From assembly GCF_027595985.1 (NCBI RefSeq), contig NC_073308.1, positions 10,005,928 through 10,069,927 on the forward strand: 64,000 nt of DNA, read 5' to 3'. Position numbers and translations under genes: made by a program. Within the stretch, counting starts at the first letter, position 1. Each line of letters opens with the position of its first letter. Positions 46,600-57,120 of the stretch are shown here, piece by piece. The notes below the pieces were generated by a model, which saw nothing but the letters and a program-made list of their open reading frames with translations, had not been told where the DNA came from and did no database searches. The DNA is from Sorex araneus. Taxonomy: Eukaryota; Chordata; Mammalia; Eulipotyphla; Soricidae.

Positions 46600-47140
46600 T
46601 GGGAGAAAACCTTTTCAACTTACATGCTCAGTGAAGAATTAGTATGTATAATTGTATAGACTTTGGAAAGTCAATAGTTAAAAAAATTCAAATCAATGGG
46701 CAAAAACATTAAAAGACTTTTCACTGAGAGAAAAATGAAGATGGCAATGAAAAGAATTGAAAATCATTAGCTATAAAGGAAAAGCAAATTAAAACTGCAG
46801 TGTAAACCAGTACACACCTATTGGAATGGTTAAAAATTAAAGATATATATATATTTTTATGGAAAATTTCAATAAGGTTACTGGAATATTCATGTATATT
46901 TTTGATAATGCAAAACAGTTTGACACTTTAAAAAATAAACATGATTATGATATAATTTAGAAATATAAACTTGGGGCATTTATATTAGGGTGAGAAAAAC
47001 TTCTGTTCATAGCAACACCTGCATAAAATGTTCAATACAGCATTTTGTATAACAGGTCAAAATAGAACAAGTCAAGTGTCTTTGAACCCGTCAGTAACTC
47101 TTCTATATCTATCTTAAAGAAGCCATGGCTTTCTAAATTC
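46600..47140 (+). mobile_element. Ancient L1 ORF2 C-terminal fragment
   Basis: 'tcattagctataaaggaaaa', 'gcaaattaaaactgcagtg' and 'acacctattggaatggtt' follow the order of the conserved ORF2 3' region in old mammalian L1s. Strongly decayed. Contains an (AT)n run near 46845. Confidence 0.6.
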
Positions 47141-47149
47141 AAACAAACA

Positions 47150-47877
47150 GAAGCCATATCAACTATCTTTTCAGGTCACAATGCCTTAAAAATAAAAATT
47201 AATCACAAATGGAAAAAAAGAATCTTACAATTGGAAATTAAACGGCTCACTGCTGAAGAACCGGAGTGTCAAAGGAAAATCAAAGAGGATGTCAAAAGAT
47301 TCCTGAAAAAAAAATAAGAGCAAAGACATGAGACACCAGAACTTGTGGGACACAGCAAAAACAATATTGGGAGGAAAGGCCATAGCTAGGCACACATCTA
47401 CTAGGAAGAAAGGGCCACGTAAATAACCTAACTGCATAACTTAAGAAACTGGAAAAGAACCAACAAAGGGAACTTAAAGAAGGTAGAAGGAAGAAAATAC
47501 GAAAAACTGGAATCAAAATTAATGAATTTGAATCCCTCCTATGCCCCAAATTAGTGAAACAAAGAACTAGTTCTTTGATAACATAAATAAGATTGACAAC
47601 ATTTAGCAAGACTCACAGAGAAAGACAGAACCCTAAAGAAATAATGAAATGTAAAGGATCATGAGGAACTACTCTTGAAGTATATATGTCATTAAATAAG
47701 AGAACCTAGAAGAAATGGACATATTATTAAATCCCTATAACCTCCTAAGACTGAATGAAGATATGAAACACCTGAACGGATCAATTACTATTGAGGAAAT
47801 AAAAATTAATCAAAACTCTTCTTAATAGCAAAAGCCTAGGTCCTGATGGGGTCAGAAGTGAGTTCCTCAAACCTTTA
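47150..47877 (+). mobile_element. L1 'C', 5'-truncated, part 1 (endonuclease end to RT start)
   Basis: Begins in the FSDHxAL-equivalent segment of ORF2 ('ctatcttttcaggtcacaat') and runs to 'gtcctgatggggtcagaag' (the PGPDGF-type RT segment), where a second L1 end interrupts it. Many stops. Its last 13 bp are the left TSD copy of that insertion. Confidence 0.8.
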
Positions 47878-48383
47878 TTTTTATTTTATTTTTTTTTGAA
47901 CGGGAAGATGATACTATGATTGTATATTTTTATTTTTATTTTTATTTTTTTATTTTTAAATTTATTTATTTTTAATTAGAGAATCACCGTGAGGGTACAG
48001 TTACAGATTTATACACTTTTGTGCTTATACTTCCCTCATACAAAGTTTGGGAACCCATCCCTTCACCAGTGCCCATTCTCCACCACCCGTAAACCCAGTG
48101 TCCCTCCCACCCTCCCCAATCCCATCTCCCCCCCACCCCACCCTGCCACTGTGGCAAGGCATTCCCTTCTGTTTTCTCTCTCTAATTAGCTGTTGTGGTT
48201 TGCAATAAAGGTGTTGAGTGGCCGCTGTGCTCAGTCTCTAGCCCTCATTCAGCCCGCAACTCCCTTCCCCCACATGGCCTTCGACTACAATGTAGTTGGT
48301 GATCGCTTCTCTGAGTTGACCTTTCCCCGGAACGTGAGGCCAGCCTCGAAGCCATGGAGTCAACCTCCTGGTACTTATTTCTA
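47878..48383 (-). mobile_element. L1 3' end inserted in L1 'C', 13-bp TSD
   Basis: A 506-bp minus-strand L1 3'UTR and tail of the L1 no. 1/3 type. Flanked by 'cctcaaaccttta' at 47865-47877 and 48384-48396. The tail is a T-rich run with TTTTTA repeats (47878-47965). Confidence 0.93.
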
Positions 48384-48396
48384 CCTCAAACCTTTA

Positions 48397-50328
48397 AATA
48401 AGACCTACTGTCAATCCTTTACATGCTCTTTCAAGAAACTAAAGAAATAGAAACTGCCCCAAACAGTTTCTATGAAGTAAACATTATTCTGAAACCCAAA
48501 TCATACAGAAACAGTACCAAAAATTACAGTCCAATATTCCTAATGAACATAGACCCAAAGATCTTCAAAAATTACTTGCAAATTAAATTCAACAACACAA
48601 CTAAAATATCATACACCATGACAAAATGGATTCGCCTTGGGGGTACAAAGGTGGTTTAATGTATACAAGTCAACCAATGCAATACTATTTAAATAGGGAA
48701 AATAAATACCATATGATCATATCAAGAGATGCAGAGAGGGCATTTGACAACATTCAGCACCTTTCATGGTGAGAATTCTCAACAAAATAGGAGTGAAGAA
48801 ACTTTCCTCAACATAGTCAAAGCCATAACCACAAGTGCACAGCAAACATTCTACTCAATGGTGTAAAACAGAAAGACTTTCCTCTAAGATCAGGCACTTG
48901 TCAAGGTCGTTCACTTTCTCTAATTATATTGGAAGTACCTGCCACAGCAAATAGGCAAAACATAAATATTAAGAGCCTCCAGGTAGGAAAAGAAATTAAG
49001 CTTCACTATTTTCTGATGATGTGATACTATACTTAGAAAACCCTAAAGACTTTACAAAGAAAGTTCCTAAAAGCACCAGACTTGTGTGGAAAAGTTGCAG
49101 GCTACAAATTCAACATGCAAAGTTCATGGTTTTTCTATAGTCAAATAATGAATTAGAAGAGAAAGAAATTAATAAACAATCTCATTCACATGAAAATCAA
49201 GTACCTAGGTATCAGCCTAACAAAAGATAAAAACTGCAAAACACTACTAAAAGAAATAAAAGTGGACTTAAGAAAATGGAAGCACGTCCCCTTCTTGGGG
49301 GCCCAGAAGACTATCACCAAATTGGACCTCTTTCTGAAGCATTATTAGATTTGGTGCAGTACTGACAAGCACACCCATGACATTTTCAAAGATATAAATT
49401 GAACACTCCTGAAATTCAAATGGAAAAATAACCCCTCATCATTACTTCCCCGAGTAGCCAAGGCAATCCTCAGGATACAGAAGATGGGTGGCATTGCTTT
49501 CCTGAACTTCAAACTGTACTACAAAGCAGTAATAATTAAACAATGTGTCCACTGAAATAGGACAGACTCCCAGATCACTGGGAGAAAATTGAAAGTCCAG
49601 GGACAGATCTTCAGATATATGGGCAGCTAATCTTTGATAAAAGAGCAAAAAAGTAAAGAAGAGCAAGAAAATCCTATTCAACAAGTGGTATTGAGAATAA
49701 TAAGTCACATAAAAAGTGAAGTCAGACCTCTTTCTAATGCCATGCACAGAAGTTGTATCAATATGAATGAAAGAGCTTGGTATCAATCCTTAATATACAA
49801 AATACAGAGAGAAAAACATGGGCAAACTCTTCATGACATTAAAGCTAGAAGCATCTTTAAGGATGCATCTCCATGGCCCAAGCAAGAGGAAACAAATATA
49901 TATAAATAGGACTGCAATAAATTAAGTGTCTAAGCCTCAAATAACACAATGACCAGAATACAAAGACATATCACAATCTGGAAGAATCTATTTTCCCACC
50001 TTTCATCTAATAAAGGGTTAATATCCAAGCTATATAAAGCACTGGTAGAAATTTACAAGCAAAAGAATCCAACCCCATCAAAAAATAGGGAGAAGAGATA
50101 AACAGAAACTTCCTCAAAGAAGAAATACAAATGACCAAAATGTATACAAAAAATGCTCTGTATCACTAATCATCAGAAAGATGGAAATAAAAACAATTTC
50201 CAGTGCTGAAAGGCTACATAAAGTGTCTGCCATAGAGGCAGGCTGTGGAGGAGGTGCAGGTGGGAAACTGGGGTCATTGGTAGAGGAAAGTGGACACTTG
50301 AAGGAACTGGCATTAAAACTTTGTATGT
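48397..50328 (+). mobile_element. L1 'C', part 2 (RT, C-terminus, 3'UTR)
   Basis: Resumes in the RT region ('caaacagtttctatgaagta'). The catalytic box reads FSDD ('ttttctgatgatgtg', 49010-49024). The C-terminal part is broken by stops. The 3'UTR is interrupted by a SINE at 50331 and ends at about 50590. Confidence 0.82.
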
Positions 50329-50330
50329 CT

Positions 50331-50520
50331 GGGGCTGGAGCGATAGTACAGTGGGTAAGGCATTTGCCTTGCACGTAGCCAACCTGGGTTCGATTCCCAG
50401 CATCCCACATGGTCTCCCAAGCACTCAGGAGTTATTCCTGAGTGCAGAGTTAGGAGTAACCCCTGTACATCACCGGGTGTGATTCAAAAAGCAAAAAAAA
50501 AGACCCAAGAAACAAAACAA
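50331..50520 (+). mobile_element. SOR SINE, near consensus, with 9-bp TSD
   Basis: Good pol III boxes: A-box 'tagtacagtggg' (50344-50355) and B-box 'ggttcgattcc' (50387-50397). Tail 'caaaaagcaaaaaaaaa' plus an A-rich extension. 'tgtatgtct' flanks it at 50322-50330 and 50529-50537, inside the L1 C 3'UTR. Confidence 0.93.
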
Positions 50521-50604
50521 AAAACCCTGTATGTCTGAAACTCAATTATGAACAACTTTGTAATTCATGGCAATTAAATTAAATAAATAAAAAAATTTAC
50601 ATAC

Positions 50605-51148
50605 ATTTAACAGTTTGATTTCTTTCTGTTGTACATATTCCTTGATAAGTAGAAAATGGCCTTCACTGTCCCTTCAAATATTTTTCAACCTGAAATCTAT
50701 GTTGTAGGATATTAGTATGGCTACCCCAGCTTTTTTGAGGGAGTTTTTTTGCTTGCAGGATCATTTTCCATCCTTTAACTTTGAGTCTGTGTTTGCTCTG
50801 ATTATTCAGATGTGTTTCTTGTAGGCAACAGAATGTTGGTTTCAATTTCTGGATTCATTTTGCCACCCTGTGTCTTTTGATTGGTGCATTTAGACCATCC
50901 ACATTGAGAGAGATTATTGCCATGGGGTTTTGTGCCATCTTTCTGCAAGGGTTTGTTGTACTTATGGGTGTTCCCCTTCTTGTCTTACAGTATCCCTTTT
51001 AGTAATTCTTTTAAGTATGGTTTTGAGTCTATGAAGTTCCTGAGCTAATGTTTATCTATAATTGTTTATCAAATTCCATCGAATTTGAGTGAGAGTTAAG
51101 CTGCATAAAGTATTCTTGTTGAGGTGTTCATTTCATTGAGTTTTTTTT
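50605..51148 (-). mobile_element. Inverted L1 segment (ORF1 end to ORF2 start)
   Basis: On the minus strand: end of ORF1 ('ctcaggaacttcatagactc'), its stop, then the ORF2 start and endonuclease N-terminus with the QETHL segment. It abuts a plus-strand ORF2 3' half at 51149. This is the structure expected from 5' inversion (twin priming), with about 2.5 kb of ORF2 missing between the two parts. Confidence 0.85.
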
Positions 51149-52555
51149 ACTAACAGCATGCACAAAAGTCAGATCAAAATGGATTAAAGACCTCAATATC
51201 AGACCAGAATCCATAAGGTACATTAAAGACAAGGTCAGCAAAACCCTCCACAATATTGAGGCTAACGGTATTTCAAAGATGACACACTACTGACCAACTA
51301 AGTGGAAACAGAGATAAACAAATGGGACTATATTAAACTAAGAAGATTCTGCACCGCAAAAGATACAGTGACCAGAATGCAAAGACAATCTACAGAATGG
51401 GAAAGAATATTCACCCAATACCCATCTGATAAGGGGTTGATATCAAGGATACACAAGGCACTGGTTGAAATCTGCAAGAAGAAAACATCCAACACCATCA
51501 GAAAATGGGGAAAATGAAATGAACAGAAACTTTCTTAAGGAAGAAATTTGAATGGCAAAAAGGCACATGAGAAAATGCTCTTTGTCACTTATCATCAGAG
51601 AGGTGCAGATCAGAACAACTATGAGATACCACCTCACACCACAGAGACTGGCACACATCCAAAAGAACAAAAACAACCGCTGTTGGCATGGATGTGTGTA
51701 GAAAGGGACTTTCCTACACTGCTGGTGGAAATGCTGACTGGTTCAGCTCTTTTGGAAAACAGTATGTACACTTCTCAAAAAATTAGACATTGAGCTCACA
51801 TTTGACCAGCAATACCACTCCTGGAAATATGTCCCATAGATGCAAAAAAGTATAGTCGAAATGACATTTGCACTCGAATGTTTATTGCAGCACTGTTTAC
51901 AATAGTCAGAATATGGAAAAAAACCCGAATGCCGGAGAACAAATAACTGGTTAAAGAAACTTTGCTACATCTACACAATGGAATACTGTGCACCTGTTAG
52001 AAAAGATGAAGTCATGACCTTTCATATAAGTGGGTCAATATGGAAAGTATCATGCTAAGTGAAATGAGTCAGAATGAGAGAGACAGACATAAAAATATTT
52101 TACTCATATGTGGAATATAAAATAATTAACAGAATGGGAGACTAGCACCCAAGAATAGTAGAGATAAGTACCAGGAGGTTAGCTCCACAGCTTGGAAGGT
52201 GGCCTCACATGCTGGAGGAAAAGGCAGTTCAGATAGAGAAGGGAATACCAGGTAAAGTGTGGTTGGAGGACCCAATCTTCGGATTGGAGATGCGTACTGA
52301 AGGTATAGATTGAACATGATGGCCACTCAACACCTCTGTTGCAAACCATAACACCCAAAAGGAGAGAGAGAACAAAAGAGAATGCCCTGCCACAGAGGTG
52401 GGTTGGGGCAGATGGGGCGGGGGGTGGGAGGGATACTGGGATCATTGGTGGTGGAGAATGGGCACTGTTGGAGCGATGGGTGATGGGTACTCAATCATTG
52501 TATGACTGAAACACAAGCATGAAAGTTTGTAAGTATGTAATTGTCCTTTAGGGTG
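51149..52555 (+). mobile_element. L1 ORF2 3' part and 3'UTR, downstream of the inverted segment
   Basis: Starts 'cagcatgcacaaaagtcaga' (equivalent to 59961 in L1 no. 3) and runs through the ORF2 C-terminus (Cys-rich block near 51680-51730, degraded) to the 3'UTR. The poly(A) end is missing; it runs into another L1 tail at 52556. Confidence 0.85.
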
Positions 52556-52735
52556 ATACAGTGTGTATGTGGGGAGGGGATAACGGCAGGAAGGAAACTG
52601 GGGACATTGATGATGGGAAATCCACACTAGTGGAATGATGGTTGTTGGAACATTGTATGACTAAAACCCAACCAAGAACAGTTTTGTAACTGTGTGATGC
52701 TTTGTAACATGGTGATTCAATAAAAAACAAAACAA
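52556..52735 (+). mobile_element. L1 3'UTR end, older copy
   Basis: 'gaaactggggacattgatga', 'tggaacattgtatgactaaa', 'catggtgattcaataaaaaa' and an A-rich tail. A different, older subfamily from the preceding one. Confidence 0.8.
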
Positions 52736-53505
52736 AACACAGTAAAAAATTTTAAATAAAAAATAAAATATCAAATGCATAAGGGAGCATGAAAAGCTGT
52801 AATATTGATGATGGAATGTTGGAATTTCACTCAAATTCAAACAATAATGATCATGGGGTCACGGGCTGAAGGCGCTGGTGAGCCCAGGTTCCTCCCCTTC
52901 AGTGCTTTTTGTCACCCTGACATGGAGAATAAAACTGTTCTGGATGGCCCTGCTCCTCACTTCACCACATGCTGAACTAGGCTAAATTTATCACACCAGA
53001 ACATTCTTCTCTAGTCTTAGTATCATAGTGGTCGTTCTGATTCTATCTTTGCATAACTTTTGGTGATTTTTTGGTTATTAATGAGGCCAAAATGTACTTG
53101 TAGAGCATTTGGAATGACTTTACAGGCCTTGAGAAATTGAGAGGTCAAAATTGCAGCATTTTGAGCAGGCTGGTTGATGAGGCTTGCTGAGTCAACAGTT
53201 CCAGCAAACAAGAAAGGAGTAGCAGCTCACTCCCATTTGAGACATTGCCTCATTGGAGAGATACAGCAGAACAATAGAGGAAAATGATCACCGTTCAGTT
53301 CTTAATAAATGAAAGGTTATTTTGACATATTTTCTTAGGTATTTTCAGAGGTGATTTTATTCCATGATGCATAAAGACCAGATGTATACAGATGGTCAGA
53401 CGATAGTCAGGATCCAAATATGAAGCTCTTCGAAGCTAAAAATAACCCATTTTTCCTATAGGCAGATAGTATGAGAGATCTTGTGGCTTTTCATGAGCCA
53501 AATAT
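52736..53505. other. No recognisable feature
   Basis: Non-coding; a 62-codon minus frame at 53023-53211 has no support. Confidence 0.45.
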
Positions 53506-53519
53506 AAGAATGAATTTTA

Positions 53520-54188
53520 TTTTATTTTTTATTTATTTTTAATAAAAATTTTATTTTATTGAATCACCATGTGGAAAATTTACAATGCTTTCAGGCATAA
53601 GTCTCAGTTATACAATGCTGAAACAACCATCCCTTCACCAGTGCCCATATTCCACCACCAAAAAAAAAACCCCAAAAAACCCAGTACACCTCCCATTCGG
53701 CCCCCCCCCGCCCCATACCTGATAAATTTCACTTTACTTTCTCTTTACTTTGGTTACATTTAATATTTCAACAAAAACCTCACTATTATTGTTAAAAGTT
53801 CCCCACTAGAGTCAGACCTGTTGTGACGTTGTGTGGCTGCTATTGCATTTTTGGATTTCTGTACTTTAGCACCTAAGTCTAGGGACATTTCTTCCAGATA
53901 TTGGATCATTGCAAGCTTGTAACTCTCATCTGTGGTCGTCATAATATGGTGGTAGCCATGCCCTTCACCCCCCAGCAAGGAAGAGGCAATAGAGAGAAAT
54001 ACCTTTCCCCTCCTGGGCAGGCATGGGGCTGTGGCTTAGTTCTCAGTCTGGAGACATTCTGCGAGGAGCTGCCAATACCAAAAGTAGTTTATCTGGCCTC
54101 TGGAGTCATGATCGTTCAGCTGCTGAGAGGCCACACACGTGCGGCCCTTGGGATCACATCTCGGCGGTGGGCGGGGCCGGTGCCACCC
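53520..54188 (-). mobile_element. Non-autonomous L1-tailed element (copy E2)
   Basis: A 669-bp insertion with the exact 14-bp TSD 'aagaatgaatttta' (53506-53519 and 54189-54202). Sense is the minus strand. The GC-rich 5' end starts 'ggcaccggccccgcccaccg'. It then has 'cagactgagaactaagcc', shared with E1 and E3, then 'gagagttacaagcttgcaat', where similarity to the L1 no. 2 3'UTR begins and continues to the tail. No ORF2 codons are included. Confidence 0.88.
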
Positions 54189-54202
54189 AAGAATGAATTT
54201 TA

Positions 54203-54534
54203 GAATCAAAGCAACAAGGGGTGTGTCTGTGTCTGTGTGTCTGTATCTGTGTGTGTATGTGTGTGTGTTCAGGATGAGGTTCCAGCTTGCTTTATGGTCA
54301 CACGGGCTCTGACCACTTTTCTGTCTACCAGCAAGTCAGCTGGTGTGCTGTTATAATTCATTGCACTGTCAGTACTGCTTTTTTGTTTGTTTGTTTGTTT
54401 GATTGATTTTTATTTTTTCTGCCTAGCACATGCTTTAGCCTATTGTGTTTCCATGCTTTAGCCTATTGGGCTTTTCAATTTGCCGAAGAAACTGAGGCGG
54501 TATTATCTGAATCTTACATAAAAGAAATATCACT
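54203..54534. other. Non-coding, with TG-rich and TTTG runs
   Basis: A (TG)-rich imperfect microsatellite at about 54218-54265 and a TTTG run near 54383-54400. Nothing else identified. Confidence 0.6.
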
Positions 54535-54776
54535 GTATCACTGTCATCTCATTGCTCATTGATTTGCTCAAGTGGGCACCAGTAATGTATCCGTTGTGAG
54601 ACTTGTTGTTACCATAATTGGCATATCAAAAATGCCAGGGGTAGCTTTCCAGGCTCTACCATGCGGGTTGGATACTCTGGGTAGCTTGCTGGGCTCTCCG
54701 AAAGGGACAGAGGAATCGAACCCTGGTCGGCTGCATGCAAGACAAACACCCTACCTGCTGTAATATAGCTCCAGCC
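54535..54776 (-). mobile_element. SOR-type SINE (second tail type)
   Basis: On the minus strand: 'ggctggagctatattacagc' head, 'gggttcgattcctctgtccc', 'ggcatttttgatatgccaat', and 'caatgagcaatgagatgaca'. Confidence 0.9.
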
Positions 54777-54916
54777 TAACAGAGATATATCCTTGAAAAT
54801 CTTGGTTTATTAGCCTGTAAAAGATCAGACTGAAAAAATTGACTATAAAAACCAAACAGATGCAAGTTTTGTTGTACAAAGAATGAAATTAGCCATTTTC
54901 TTGACAGCCTTTGAAC

Positions 54917-55486
54917 ATTATTTATTTATTTATTTAATTTATTTTATTGAATCACCATGTGAAAAGTTACAAAGTTCTCAGGCTTATGTCTCAGTTATAC
55001 AATGTTCAAACACCCGTCCCTTCACCAGTGCCCATATTCCACCACCAAAAACCCCAGTATGCCTCCCACCCCCACCCCCCACCCCCGCCTGGGTAACTGA
55101 TAAATTTCACTCTTCTCTTTACCTTGATTACATTCCATATTTCAACACAAAACTCACTATTGTTGTTGGAGTTTCAGCACAGACTCACTATTTTTGTTGG
55201 AATTTATCCCCCAAGAATACAGCCCTATTGACAAGGAAATATTTGATACTGAGTTTTCCACTGATGAGAATGAAGAGATAAAAAGTCACGCGGCCGCGGT
55301 AGCAGCCGCACGGTTTACAATTTCTGTATTTTAGTAATTAAATCCAGGGAGATTAAAGTTGGAAATTGAATCATTTCCCTTCCTGGAGCAGCATGGAGCA
55401 AAAGCTTAGTTCATAGTCTGGATACATGGTTGCAAGCACTCACCGGAACCTCAAGTCTTATAGCTGCCTCCGCGGGAATGCCGAAC
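54917..55486 (-). mobile_element. Non-autonomous L1-tailed element (copy E3)
   Basis: A 570-bp insertion between exact 14-mers 'gacagcctttgaac' (54903-54916 and 55487-55500). Sense is the minus strand. The 5' end starts 'tcgttcggcattcccgcgga', then a cttgcaaccatgtatccagactatgaac block matching E2, then the L1 no. 2-type 3'UTR with a duplicated 'ccaacaa(a/c)aatagtgagt' block near 55145-55205. The CpG content of the 5' part is high for an interspersed repeat (ccgcggccgcgtga near 55290). Confidence 0.9.
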
Positions 55487-55500
55487 GACAGCCTTTGAAC

Positions 55501-55822
55501 GTTTAATTGAGAGTTTCCAATTAATGTTTGGGATTCAACATTCCTTACATAAGGAAGACTTTTTTAAACAAAATATAATGATTCACTGTAAATAAGGTAA
55601 TATTGTGCCTTTGATAACTGATAACTAGAGCAAGCACCGTCATGATTTCTCAAGAAATCATGCTTCCTTAGTTTTTGATTATCATTTAAACCTGCTTTCC
55701 TGGAGAATAGAAATCTAACAAATTGATTTCCTAAATATTCTTTTTTAGGGTTTTCTGTATGATGAGTATTTTATTAATATGTTGGCATTGACCTCCTATA
55801 AGCTGAATCTTAGATAAGTCAA
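55501..55822. other. No recognisable feature
   Basis: AT-rich non-coding DNA between E3 and L1 no. 3. Confidence 0.5.
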
Positions 55823-55836
55823 GATATTGCTGTATA

Positions 55837-56124
55837 GGGAGACCCTGCCCACCATGCCCAGCGTGGAGGAGCTCTGTTATCGCCCCTCCCGCCCGAGGTC
55901 TGGGGCTCTGAAGCTTTCAGCCCGGCCTTGCTGCTCTCAGTCACCTCTTCCCCAGGTTGCTGGGCGCGTGTCCTCACTTTAGGGGGCATGGTCTCAAAAG
56001 GGGGCGTGTCCTCCTTCTCAAGCTGCACAAAAAAGTCCTTTGTAAAGAGATCATAGCCCCATGTCTTCAATTGAGGCCCCTGACAAGCTAAGAAAGTGAG
56101 CCTGACAGTAAAGCCCATAACAAA
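55837..56124 (+). promoter_or_regulatory. L1 no. 3 5'UTR, short
   Basis: GC-rich, only about 290 bp, against about 550-620 in L1 no. 1 and 2. It has no tandem monomer but keeps two GGGGGC(A/G)TG-type sites at 55982-55993 and 56000-56011. It could be truncated within a monomer. Confidence 0.6.
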
Positions 56125-57078
56125 ATGAAGAAACAGCAAAAATCCCCACTGCCAGGAGAGCTGGAAGAGAGGATCTCAGAAACCTCAAGAGGGACTTCCC
56201 AGAAATACAACCTCCTCTCAAATAAAGAATTCAGAGATGAAATCGTGAAAATGGTTGAAGAACTCAAAGCAACTATGGAATGAATATCCAATAAATTAAG
56301 GGAGGATATGGATGCAGCAGTGGAACGGTCCACCAAGATAATCCAGGAAAAAATGAGAGGAGAAATTTCAAAGCTATGAACAGAAGTAACACAATTAAAA
56401 GAATTGGTAGATGAAATAAAAAACTCAGTAGGAGCCCAAATAGTAGAATGGCTACAGCCAAAGACAGAATCAGTGAGCTTGAAGATGAGCTGCAGAAAGC
56501 ATATAGGCAACAACAAATAAAGGTAAAAGACCTCAAAATGGCTATACAGAGAATTAGAGTCCTAGGGGATGACCTCAAGAGAAACAACATAAGAATCATT
56601 GAGTACCAGAAGCACAGGGAATCAATCCCAACAAAAAAACCCCACAATTACAGACATCATTGCTAAGAAATTCCCAGAGCTAGAGAATGCGGGCATCCAG
56701 ATCCAAGGAGTCCGAAGGGTGCCAGCTAAAAGGGACCCAAATAAAAAATCCCCAAGGCATATCATAGTCAGAATGATGGATGCCATGGATAGAGACACAA
56801 TACTGCAAGCAGCAAGATCAAAAAAGGAAATCACATACAAAGGAGCACCCCTTAGATTCACAGCAGACCTATCAGAGGAAACCTTCCAAGCCCAAAGACA
56901 ATGGTGGGATATAGTGAAAAAATTTAATGAAATGAATGCCTCACAAAGAATACTTTACCCGGCTAAACTCTCAGTTAAACTTGAAGTAAGCATGCACTAT
57001 TTCACGGGGAAACAACAGCTCAGGAACTTCATAGACTCAAGACCAAACTTAAAAGAAGGACTAAAAGGGCTACTCTAA
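56125..57078 (+). pseudogene. L1 no. 3 ORF1, several stops
   Basis: ATG at 56125 ('MKKQQKSPLPGE'). A TGA at 56279-56281, a TGA near 56379 and frame changes near 56440 and 56600 break it. The C-terminal two thirds is open from 56599 to the TAA at 57076-57078, with 'RRVPAKRDPNKKSPRHIIV' and 'WWDIVKKFNEMN'. Coiled-coil heptads remain around 56450-56540. Confidence 0.88.
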
Positions 57079-57120
57079 GACACGGAAAAACCCTACAAGA
57101 ACAACAAACCCTACAGGAAG

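Noticed and set aside
50344-50397. A tRNA gene (A- and B-box present)
   Set aside because: No cloverleaf or acceptor stem can be completed. The boxes belong to a SOR SINE with a TSD.
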